A stretch of DNA of 64,000 bases, from positions 154,028 to 218,027 of the forward strand of contig NZ_CABHOU010000108.1 in the NCBI RefSeq assembly GCF_902168175.1, read 5' to 3'. The position numbers were made by a program, and so were the translations under genes. The notes beneath the pieces were generated by a model. The model was not told the origin of the DNA, did no database searches, and saw only the letters and a list, made by a program, of their open reading frames with translations. Positions 8,682 to 16,057 of this stretch are shown piece by piece (position 1 is the stretch's first letter; each line of letters opens with the position of its first letter). Origin of the DNA: an uncultured Chitinophaga sp. GTDB lineage: Bacteria > Bacteroidota > Bacteroidia > Chitinophagales > Chitinophagaceae.

Positions 8682-9506
8682 CTAGTATTTAAAGAAGGCA
8701 GTATCTGTAGCGTGGAGCTCCGGATGTCCGGGGAAATCGACTATAGCTATCAGTTTATTGATCTTCTTTCCTGTAATTTCATATTTCTGCTGGTCTATCC
8801 TGTCGACTTTGGGCGTGCCTCCGTTTAACTGCGCTGTTCTGCGAAGTTTAGCAGGCAACCTATTCATGCTGCTGATAACCGGGTAGTTGTAAATAGCGTA
8901 AAACTCGGAGAGGTAAGTATTCACAAATACCCATGGGCTAACGCTATATTCATCGGAGTAGGCTTCAATGTCCCAGGTGTATTTATGCTGGCCATCCAGC
9001 GTTACGACACGGGTAATGAGGTTCTGGGCATTGTACTGATACGTGGAGGTGCCCCTGTGTTTAGTACCGGCTTCATTAATTACATAGAACTTTTGTTCCG
9101 CTACCTGGCCCTTGCTGTTATAGGTATATTCCAGGGAGTACGAAGTGCCAGGTATGGTTTCGACCTGTTTGATGTGCATTTTAATTACCCGGTTATTATT
9201 GTCGTACGTGTAGAGTGTGGTGTGCAGGGAGCCTACATAACCCGTCTTCACCAGCTTTTTATCCTGGTAATCGAAAAAGGTTTCCTGGCCGGCACTGCCG
9301 TTCTCGTAAATAATTGTTTTGATTGAACTGTCTGTATTATAGGTTAGCCACCCATTAATGCCAGATTTGTATTCGATCTTTTTTAAGAGGAACTGCGGGG
9401 CAGTTTGTACGGGATGGGGCTTTGATGGTGTTTGTCCTTCTTCCTTTTTGCAGGATGTGATTGTTAGTACCAGCAGGCATGCAGCTTTTAAATAACCATG
9501 TTTCAT
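8682..9506 (-). CDS. Secreted lipoprotein with YD/RHS-like strands
   Basis: A 274-residue predicted lipoprotein. The signal peptide ends in a lipobox (LTITSCKKEEG, Cys about 20). The mature part has repeated Tyr-rich beta-strand patterns such as YTYDNNNRVIKM, LEYTYNSKGQVAEQ and STYQYNAQNLITRV, spaced 30-45 residues apart. These resemble the YD-type repeats seen in DUF4595-like Bacteroidetes lipoproteins. It is probably surface or periplasm attached; no enzymatic motif is visible. It is transcribed leftward ahead of the DUF72 gene with a 181-bp structured gap. Function unknown. Confidence 0.75.
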   Translation of the reverse strand: MKHGYLKAACLLVLTITSCKKEEGQTPSKPHPVQTAPQFLLKKIEYKSGINGWLTYNTDSSIKTIIYENGSAGQETFFDYQDKKLVKTGYVGSLHTTLYTYDNNNRVIKMHIKQVETIPGTSYSLEYTYNSKGQVAEQKFYVINEAGTKHRGTSTYQYNAQNLITRVVTLDGQHKYTWDIEAYSDEYSVSPWVFVNTYLSEFYAIYNYPVISSMNRLPAKLRRTAQLNGGTPKVDRIDQQKYEITGKKINKLIAIVDFPGHPELHATDTAFFKY

Positions 9507-9611
9507 GTTAAATAGGTTTAAAATGTTAGCGCTGCATGGTCGAAAGAAGGCCGTTTACCAGTGTCGGGGCTGGGGTGTTTATATATATGAAACGAGGGGG
9601 AGGAAGGAATG

Positions 9612-9812
9612 TTACATTACGAAAAATTTAAATTCTGATACTTGCGCCTTAAGGGCTCGTTCATAACCCAGGCACTCAATGATATCTTTATTCCGCATCT
9701 GGTTGGCGATAATAATATCACTATTGCCTGCATTCCTAACCATGCCTGTTAGCGAAATGTAATCCTGTGTTCGGGTAAAATATGTCCAGCCCTTGGTAAT
9801 TCTTGCAAACAT
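9612..9812 (-). pseudogene. Truncated KilA-N domain protein (remnant)
   Basis: A 66-codon frame whose centre reads QDYISLTGMVRNAGNSDIII, followed by NQMRNKDIIECLGYERALKA and ending SEFKFFVM. This matches the order of motifs I know from Bacteroidetes KilA-N proteins (DYISLTDMAR..., NWMRN.DTIEFLG.WE, then a ...EF.. segment), which are normally some 200-280 residues long. Here the frame stops right after the EF motif, and nothing resembling the rest follows in the next 100 bp. It may be a decayed phage-derived gene, or a short expressed protein. Divergent from the small secreted protein at 9944. The family call comes from motif memory, not a search. Confidence 0.5.
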
Positions 9813-9943
9813 ATAGTTGCTTTACTGAACTACATTTAGATAATTGAATGAGCTCATTCTTTCTGTAGCTGTTGTAACCCGTGCCCGGCCCCATGTAAAG
9901 GCGCGCCGCTATCTTATTTTAAACATTTAAAAAATTCAAACCC

Positions 9944-10444
9944 ATGAGAATTGTATCAAGATTGCTCATCGTATTCCTGTGCGCTACCCTGTCCGTTTCC
10001 GCAAAGGCCGGAAACCGCACCATTTTCGAATTGATTCCTCAGCTTAACCAGGTACAGCACACATTTGGAGGTGCTACCTACACTACTTACTACAAAAGCT
10101 TTACATCTTCCAACACAGTACCCATCGTTGGCGGTACTATTACCGGTAGCTATACTGCGGCCGTAACGGTGGTGAATTATGGAACTTATGGAGGTATATC
10201 GACGATCTCGATATCACCACGCACATTCTATTATACTGGTTCAACTACGGCATTTTACCCTTACGGCACCAGTTATATTTCCCAATACTACGCTACGGAA
10301 ACAGGCGATTGCTGGGTGAAAGATTCTGCTAACAATAACCTGTTCCAGTTCAATTTTACGCTGTGGACAAGCATCAACGGGGTTATTGTAAATCCTAACA
10401 TCACCAGCACATTTACCATTAATTCGGTATCATACGTTCCTTAA
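9944..10444 (+). CDS. Small secreted protein, function unknown
   Basis: A 166-residue protein with a clear signal peptide (MRIVSRLLIVFLCATLSVSA, cleavage after SAKAG or nearby). The mature part is rich in Thr, Ser, Tyr and Gly with alternating beta-type segments (GATYTTYYKSF, GGTITGSYTAAVTVVNYG) and only one Cys. No known domain is recognised. It stands alone, with a KilA-N remnant on one side and two hairpin terminators on the other. Its codon use resembles the neighbouring genes, so it is likely a genuine expressed protein. An exported beta-sheet protein is all that can be said. Confidence 0.65.
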   Translation: MRIVSRLLIVFLCATLSVSAKAGNRTIFELIPQLNQVQHTFGGATYTTYYKSFTSSNTVPIVGGTITGSYTAAVTVVNYGTYGGISTISISPRTFYYTGSTTAFYPYGTSYISQYYATETGDCWVKDSANNNLFQFNFTLWTSINGVIVNPNITSTFTINSVSYVP

Positions 10445-10465
10445 CGTCTTTATTTATCATATCAA

Positions 10466-10499
10466 ACAGGGGCTGCTTCGCTAACGGGGCAGCCCCTGT
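10466..10499 (+). terminator. Hairpin downstream of small secreted protein gene
   Basis: Perfect 11-bp inverted repeat ACAGGGGCTGC (10466-10476) and GCAGCCCCTGT (10489-10499), 22 bp after the stop codon. The T-run is weak, so termination efficiency is uncertain. Confidence 0.6.
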
Positions 10500-10588
10500 G
10501 CGTTTGTATTCTTTCGCTTTTAGTAAGTCTATTACACATTCTGGTTTGGTAACTGGGCTTTAACGACTTAAATTGCTCTTAAATAAGT

Positions 10589-10616
10589 AAGGGCTTTTTG
10601 GCAAGCCCTTTGTTTT
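10589..10616 (+). terminator. Second hairpin before glgA
   Basis: AAGGGCTT (10589-10596) and AAGCCCTT (10603-10610) followed by TGTTTT. Either a second terminator for the upstream gene or a 5' leader structure of glgA, whose ATG is 43 bp further on. Confidence 0.5.
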
Positions 10617-10658
10617 ATGGATTTTCCTCTTTAACTTATATCATTCTCAATCATAGGC

Positions 10659-12077
10659 ATGGAAATATTACACGTTAGCGCGGAATGTTACCCGGTAGCA
10701 AAAGTCGGCGGACTAGCCGATGTCGTAGGGGCGTTGCCCAAATATCAACATGATGAAGGTCATGTGGCCAAGGTGGTGATGCCGGCTTACAGGAACAAAT
10801 TCCTTAGCGAAAACTCCTTTGAACTTGTTCACCAGGCAGGCATGTGGCTGGGTCACGACTGGTACCACTTCAATGTTCTTAAGGAAACGGAGAATGTACT
10901 GGGGTTCGACCTGTACCTGGTAGACATACCCGGGCTGCTTGACAAAGAAGGGGTTTACGGTCATTACAACGATACAGAACGTTTCCTGGGCTTCCAGGTG
11001 GCCGTTTGCGATTGGGTGAACGAATGGCAACACCAGCCCGACGTGATGCATTGCCATGATCATCATACGGGCATGATCCCCTTTTTGCTGAAATATGGAT
11101 ACAAATACTCCCGGCTGGCCACTACGCCTACCGTGCTTACTATTCATAATGCGCAATACCAGGGGCAGTTTGGATGGGATAAATTGTACCTGCTGCCCTC
11201 ATTCGACTTGTGGAAAGTGGGTATGCTGGACTGGAACGGGGCTATCAATCCATTGGCCGCTGCTATCAAATGCGCCTGGAGAGTAACCACCGTATCGCCC
11301 AGTTATATGCAGGAACTGCTGTCTAATGCCAACGGGCTGGAAGCACTGCTTAACTATGAGGTGGGCAAAACCTCGGGTATACTAAACGGAATTGATACAA
11401 AGGTTTGGGACCCTTCCTCAGACCCGATGCTGGACGTTAACTACACGGCTACCACGGTTGAAAAAGGCAAAAAGGAAACGAAACTGCGTTTATGCGAAAA
11501 GTTTAACCTGGACCCCGCACTGCCGCTAATCATTTTTATTGGCAGGCTTGTTGATGATAAAGGCGCCGATCTGCTGCCAGAAATCATCGGCCGTTCTCTC
11601 CACGAAACGGGGAACAAAGTGAGTTTCCTGGTACTGGGCAGCGGCGATAAGCATATTGAATGGAGATTGGAACAGACGCGGAATTTCGCCCCCTCCGGAC
11701 TGGCGCTCTACATTGGCTACAATGAAGCGCTGGCGCACCAGTTGTACGCCGGGGCTGACTTCCTGCTGATGCCTTCGAGGGTAGAACCCTGTGGGCTGAA
11801 CCAGATGTATGCCCTCCGATACGGCACCATCCCGATGGTGCGTGTTACAGGTGGGCTCAAAGATACCGTAATCGATTATGGTGATAAGGGTGGTTTCGGT
11901 ATCCGATTTGTACATGCCTCGATATGGGATACTTGCCATGCGGTAAGAAGAGCATTAGAATTATTTGAAAACAGGACCACGTTTAACAGGATCAGAAAAA
12001 CGATACTCAAACTCGATCACTCCTGGAACAAGTCCGCGCAGGAATACATAGATCTCTACACCAGTCTTAAAAGTTAA
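10659..12077 (+). CDS. glgA: Glycogen synthase (GT5)
   Basis: Transfers glucose from ADP-glucose to the non-reducing end of glycogen. It has 472 residues, the normal bacterial length. The N-terminal KVGGLADV motif (15-22) is the ADP-glucose binding signature of GT5 glycogen synthases. The C-terminal Rossmann half carries IFIGRLVDDKGADLLPEII and the PSRVEPCGLNQMYALRYGTI segment typical of GT5. The ADP-glucose pyrophosphorylase gene follows after only 3 bp, so the two enzymes that make and use ADP-glucose are coexpressed. No branching enzyme or glycogen phosphorylase gene is within the window. Confidence 0.95.
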   Translation: MEILHVSAECYPVAKVGGLADVVGALPKYQHDEGHVAKVVMPAYRNKFLSENSFELVHQAGMWLGHDWYHFNVLKETENVLGFDLYLVDIPGLLDKEGVYGHYNDTERFLGFQVAVCDWVNEWQHQPDVMHCHDHHTGMIPFLLKYGYKYSRLATTPTVLTIHNAQYQGQFGWDKLYLLPSFDLWKVGMLDWNGAINPLAAAIKCAWRVTTVSPSYMQELLSNANGLEALLNYEVGKTSGILNGIDTKVWDPSSDPMLDVNYTATTVEKGKKETKLRLCEKFNLDPALPLIIFIGRLVDDKGADLLPEIIGRSLHETGNKVSFLVLGSGDKHIEWRLEQTRNFAPSGLALYIGYNEALAHQLYAGADFLLMPSRVEPCGLNQMYALRYGTIPMVRVTGGLKDTVIDYGDKGGFGIRFVHASIWDTCHAVRRALELFENRTTFNRIRKTILKLDHSWNKSAQEYIDLYTSLKS

Positions 12078-12080
12078 AGT

Positions 12081-13352
12081 ATGTCGAACCAGGTTATTTC
12101 AGTTATTCTCGGCGGTGGAGCCGGAACACGTTTGTATCCCCTCACCCGCAAACGCTCGAAACCGGCAGTACCGGTTGGAGGCAAATACCGTTTGGTGGAT
12201 ATTCCTATTTCCAACTGTCTCAACGCAGACCTGCACCGCATATTTGTGCTTACGCAGTTCAACTCGGCGTCACTGAACAAACACATCAAAAACACTTACT
12301 ACTTCTCCAACTTCAGTAAAGCCTTCGTAGATATTCTGGCGGCGGAACAAACCCCGGATAATCCTACCTGGTATCAGGGAACGGCTGATGCGGTGCGCCA
12401 AAGCCTGCACCACCTGGAAAACTTCGATTTTGAGTATGTACTCATCCTTTCGGGCGACCAGCTTTACCAGATGGACTTCTGCGAGATGATAGACCATCAC
12501 ATTGCACAGGGGGCTGATATCTCTATCGCTACCATCCCTGTTAATGCCAAAGATGCTACGGACTTCGGTATTCTTAAAACAGACGACAAGGGATTCATTA
12601 CTTCGTTCATCGAAAAGCCTAAAACGGGCCTCGAAGATTGGACTTCGCCGGTAAGCGACGAAATGGATGCACTAGGTCGCAAATACCTGGCCTCGATGGG
12701 GATTTATATTTTCAACCGTAAACTGCTGTTCGATCTGCTGTTGCAGGACCAGGCCGGTGCGGCAGACTTCGGTAAGGAAATACTTCCTTATTCCATCAAC
12801 CACCATAAAGTACTTAGTTTCCAATACACCGGCTACTGGACTGATATCGGTAACATCGGATCGTTCTTCGAAGCTAACCTGGGCCTTACGGACGAAATTC
12901 CACAATTCAACCTGTTTGATGAAACGCAAACCATCTTCTCCCGCGCCCGTATGCTGCCACCGGCCAAGGTATCGGTAGCCAGCATGGAACGTACGCTCAT
13001 TTCCGATGGTTGCATTGTGCAGGCCACCAAACTCGAGCGCTGTGTGCTTGGTATCCGCTCTCGTATTGGTAAAGGGACTATCGTAACCAATACGTATATT
13101 ATGGGTAACGACTTTTTCCAGACGCTGGAGGAAATTGCGGCCTTTAAGGAGAAGGGCGTACCGCCGATCGGTATCGGGGAAAATTGTGAGATCAATAACG
13201 CGATTATCGATAAAAACGCCTGCATCGGCAACAACGTACGCATCAATGGTGGCGACCATATGACAGACGGGGAGTTTGAAAAATACACTGTGAAAGATGG
13301 CATTGTAGTTGTGAAGAAAGGGTCGGTATTGCCGGATGGGTTCACTATTTAG
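12081..13352 (+). CDS. glgC: Glucose-1-phosphate adenylyltransferase
   Basis: Makes ADP-glucose from glucose-1-phosphate and ATP, the committed step of glycogen synthesis. It has 423 residues: nucleotidyltransferase domain with GGGAGTRLYPLT (11-22) and KPAVPVGGKYRLVDIPISN, substrate motifs GTADAVRQ and FIEKPK, then a C-terminal left-handed beta-helix (ERCVLGIRSRIGKGTIV; NAIIDKNACIGNNVRI). It lies 3 bp after glgA in the same direction. The enzyme family is normally under allosteric control by glycolytic metabolites; effector specificity cannot be read from sequence. Confidence 0.95.
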   Translation: MSNQVISVILGGGAGTRLYPLTRKRSKPAVPVGGKYRLVDIPISNCLNADLHRIFVLTQFNSASLNKHIKNTYYFSNFSKAFVDILAAEQTPDNPTWYQGTADAVRQSLHHLENFDFEYVLILSGDQLYQMDFCEMIDHHIAQGADISIATIPVNAKDATDFGILKTDDKGFITSFIEKPKTGLEDWTSPVSDEMDALGRKYLASMGIYIFNRKLLFDLLLQDQAGAADFGKEILPYSINHHKVLSFQYTGYWTDIGNIGSFFEANLGLTDEIPQFNLFDETQTIFSRARMLPPAKVSVASMERTLISDGCIVQATKLERCVLGIRSRIGKGTIVTNTYIMGNDFFQTLEEIAAFKEKGVPPIGIGENCEINNAIIDKNACIGNNVRINGGDHMTDGEFEKYTVKDGIVVVKKGSVLPDGFTI

Positions 13353-13458
13353 GCAATCCCAACCGAATGCATCACCAATAGTAATGGTTTATAAAATCCA
13401 AACCGGAATAAGGTGACCAGATTGGTTTAAAAGTTGAAGGATTTTAAAACAGTAGCTT

Positions 13459-14931
13459 ATGAGACTCTCCATAGAGCGCCAGAGTACCAAGATTTACCCT
13501 GACATGAAACGTGTAGTTGCACGTTTCTTCTATAACGGCGAACCAAGGGCTAAAGGAATTATTCAGCAGGTGTTAGATATGACAGATGCGGAAGCAGACA
13601 TTATCATAACGCCCATCCTGAGGGAGTTCTCGAAACGGCACCGTAATATTACACGCATCTTCGAACGACATTGCGATAAACTTAAGAACCTCTTTACTTC
13701 AATGAAGATCGATATGAGCAGCCTGTCGTACAAACGCCGGCTGCTCATCGGATCTTACTTCACCAATGAATACTCCATAGAATCTGCCGCTTTTTTCAAT
13801 CCTTCCATCGTGGAAGATGTTGACCAGAGCGGGCTGGAAGAAGGGGAAAAGCGGGTGATCATCAGCTTTCGTGCCGTAGGGGAAGGGCACGTGTCGTCCA
13901 TCGTATTCCGGCGCGGTCTGATCGATAAAAACAATATTGTTTCCTTTGTTCCTTCGGGTAGTTATGTGGATGAACCGGATATTATACGCAACTCCATCTA
14001 CCAGAAAAGCATTTTTTTCCAGAACGCTGTTTCGATCAAACTGCCCGATGCAGTAATGAAGGAAGTGCAGGACAAATTGCCCGATAACTTCGAGTACGTT
14101 GCCCTCAAGCAAGTGATCCGTGAAATGCAGCAGCGCTACCAGATTGATCATTTGCTGAAGAAAGGCCTCGAACGCCTGTTGTGGCTGGCGGATTCCTACT
14201 ATGAGATCAATTTTTCGCTTGATACAGATATTTCGGACCGTGTAATTTTTCCTTATTCAGACGCTGAAAGCCGTGGTATTGAAGACGCACGTTTCGTAAG
14301 GTATACGAATGAAAAAGGAGAGGTACGCTTTTATGCTACGTACACAGCTTTCGATGGTATCACCATTCAGCCAAAACTGCTGGAAACACGTGATTTCTAT
14401 CATTTCAACATTATGCCCCTTTATGGTGAGGGCGCTGCGAATAAGAACCTGGCGCTGTTCCCGAGAAAGATAAACGGCAAATATGCTATGTTGTCGCGCA
14501 TAGACGGAATTAACAACTATATCATGTACTCCGATAAGATCAATATCTGGGAAAAGCCGCAGATATTGCAAACGCCCCGTTACCCGTGGGAATTTGTGCA
14601 GATAGGCAACTGCGGTTCGCCCATCGAAACGGAGGAGGGGTGGTTGCTGATCACTCACGGTGTTGGTCCAATGCGCACATACTGCATTGGCGCCAGCCTG
14701 TTCGACCTCGATAATCCGCAGAAAGAAATTGGTCGCCTGCGGCAGCCGCTGATATTACCTAATAAAGATGAAAGGGAAGGGTATGTGCCCAATGTGCTGT
14801 ATTCATGCGGTTCTATGGTGAACAACGATGTGCTTATCATCCCGTACGGCCTGTCCGACTATGCTTCGGGTTTTGCTAATGTTCCCCTAAGTAAATTGCT
14901 GAATAAGATTAAAGAGGATGGCCTTGGATAG
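13459..14931 (+). CDS. Glycoside hydrolase family 130 protein (phosphorylase-type)
   Basis: GH130 enzymes are phosphorylases or hydrolases acting on beta-mannosides. This protein has 490 residues, longer than the roughly 300-400 of many members, with about 130 extra N-terminal residues. The five-bladed-propeller signature is present: FFNPSIVE, ESRGIEDARFVRY (about 270-282, at the site of the usual EDPR motif), GEGAANKNLALFPRKINGKY, then GNCGSPIETEEGWLLITHGV and GYVPNVLYSCG. It lies 106 bp after glgC and converges on two GT4 genes. This suggests a glycan made by the GT4s and degraded by phosphorolysis, with sugar phosphate feeding into central or glycogen metabolism. Linkage specificity is not determinable. 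Confidence 0.88.
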   Translation: MRLSIERQSTKIYPDMKRVVARFFYNGEPRAKGIIQQVLDMTDAEADIIITPILREFSKRHRNITRIFERHCDKLKNLFTSMKIDMSSLSYKRRLLIGSYFTNEYSIESAAFFNPSIVEDVDQSGLEEGEKRVIISFRAVGEGHVSSIVFRRGLIDKNNIVSFVPSGSYVDEPDIIRNSIYQKSIFFQNAVSIKLPDAVMKEVQDKLPDNFEYVALKQVIREMQQRYQIDHLLKKGLERLLWLADSYYEINFSLDTDISDRVIFPYSDAESRGIEDARFVRYTNEKGEVRFYATYTAFDGITIQPKLLETRDFYHFNIMPLYGEGAANKNLALFPRKINGKYAMLSRIDGINNYIMYSDKINIWEKPQILQTPRYPWEFVQIGNCGSPIETEEGWLLITHGVGPMRTYCIGASLFDLDNPQKEIGRLRQPLILPNKDEREGYVPNVLYSCGSMVNNDVLIIPYGLSDYASGFANVPLSKLLNKIKEDGLG

Positions 14932-14974
14932 TGATAGATAGCATTTTTGTCTGACTAAAAACGATTTCATGATA

Positions 14975-15014
14975 AAACAATAGCCGGCTGAACTTACTCA
15001 GCCGGCTATTGTTT
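14975..15014. terminator. Strong bidirectional terminator
   Basis: 17-bp perfect stem, AAACAATAGCCGGCTGA (14975-14991) and its complement (14998-15014), with a 6-nt loop and flanking A/T runs, between the convergent GH130 and GT4 genes. Confidence 0.9.
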
Positions 15015-15031
15015 CTTTCAGTCAATGTATA

Positions 15032-16045
15032 TTAATGGCTCAACATCTGCTCATAAACAGTGATATAGTCTTCCACCATTTTCTCGCGACTAAACTTCTG
15101 CACGGCATGCTCCCGGCAGTTGCTGCGCGGTAGGTTGCTGAGCATGGCTACTTTTTCAACCGCTTCCTGTTCGGAGTTAACGAGGTAACCCGTGCTGCCA
15201 TCTATAATTAGTTCTTCCATTGAACCACGCTTGTAAGCAATTACAGGCGTACCGCACATCATGGCTTCCGCCACGCTAAGTCCAAATGGTTCGTCGAAGT
15301 GGATAGGGTGCAGTAGGGCTTTCGCATTACCCAGTAGTTTATTGCGTACCTCCGGTCCTGCAGGACCAACGTATTGCACCTGCCCGTCATCAATGAACGG
15401 CTCTACCTGCTCGCGGAAATAAGCCTCATCCTGCACAATGCCAGCTATTATGATCTGGTGCCCGCTTGCTTTCGCTATCCGGATCGCATCGGCTGTGCCT
15501 TTATGCGGATGGATGCGACCGAAATAAAGCAGGTAATCACCGTCTGGCTGCGAAGTAAAACTGAACTGGGAGGTGTCGAGCCCATTATACACCGTTGCTG
15601 CATAATGCAGCGACGGGTGGCGATCACTATTACTGATAGATACGTAGTGATTGCTGTTGTTAAAACGCTGGTAAACAGGGATTATCTTTTCTGAGGAAAA
15701 GCCATGTATCGTGGTTACCATGGGTGTTTTAATAAAGGGAGTATAGGTGAGGGGCAGAAAGTCGAAATGGTTGTGAAGAATGTCGAACTCGCGGGCATGC
15801 TGCATAAAGTAACTGATATGCATACACTCCAGCACTTTCGCGTCCTGGCTTCGATCTTCTTCATAACCTTTCGGGCAAATGGAACGTAATGTTCCGTTAG
15901 TCTGGGAATCACCGGTGGCGAAGAGGCTTACTTCAAACCCTCTTGCCACCAGCCCTTCCGCAACATTGGAGGCTACCTGTTCCCAGGGTCCGTAATGTTG
16001 CGGAGGGGTGCGCCAGGCTACCGGCGCAAGTATGGCTATTTTCAT
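15032..16045 (-). CDS. Glycosyltransferase family 4 protein
   Basis: A 337-residue GT-B retaining glycosyltransferase. The N-terminal Rossmann domain begins MKIAILAPVAWRTPPQHYGP and carries the Gly-rich acceptor region. The C-terminal domain has LYFGRIHPHKGTADAIRIA (nucleotide-sugar domain start) and the EX7E motif in EPFGLSVAEAMMCGTPVIAY. It is soluble, with no membrane segment. It is the second gene of a leftward pair, 12 bp downstream of the larger GT4 fusion, so the two very likely act on the same glycan. Donor and acceptor are unknown; GDP-mannose would fit the adjacent GH130, but that is inference. Confidence 0.88.
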   Translation of the reverse strand: MKIAILAPVAWRTPPQHYGPWEQVASNVAEGLVARGFEVSLFATGDSQTNGTLRSICPKGYEEDRSQDAKVLECMHISYFMQHAREFDILHNHFDFLPLTYTPFIKTPMVTTIHGFSSEKIIPVYQRFNNSNHYVSISNSDRHPSLHYAATVYNGLDTSQFSFTSQPDGDYLLYFGRIHPHKGTADAIRIAKASGHQIIIAGIVQDEAYFREQVEPFIDDGQVQYVGPAGPEVRNKLLGNAKALLHPIHFDEPFGLSVAEAMMCGTPVIAYKRGSMEELIIDGSTGYLVNSEQEAVEKVAMLSNLPRSNCREHAVQKFSREKMVEDYITVYEQMLSH

Positions 16046-16057
16046 CTATTATTTCGC

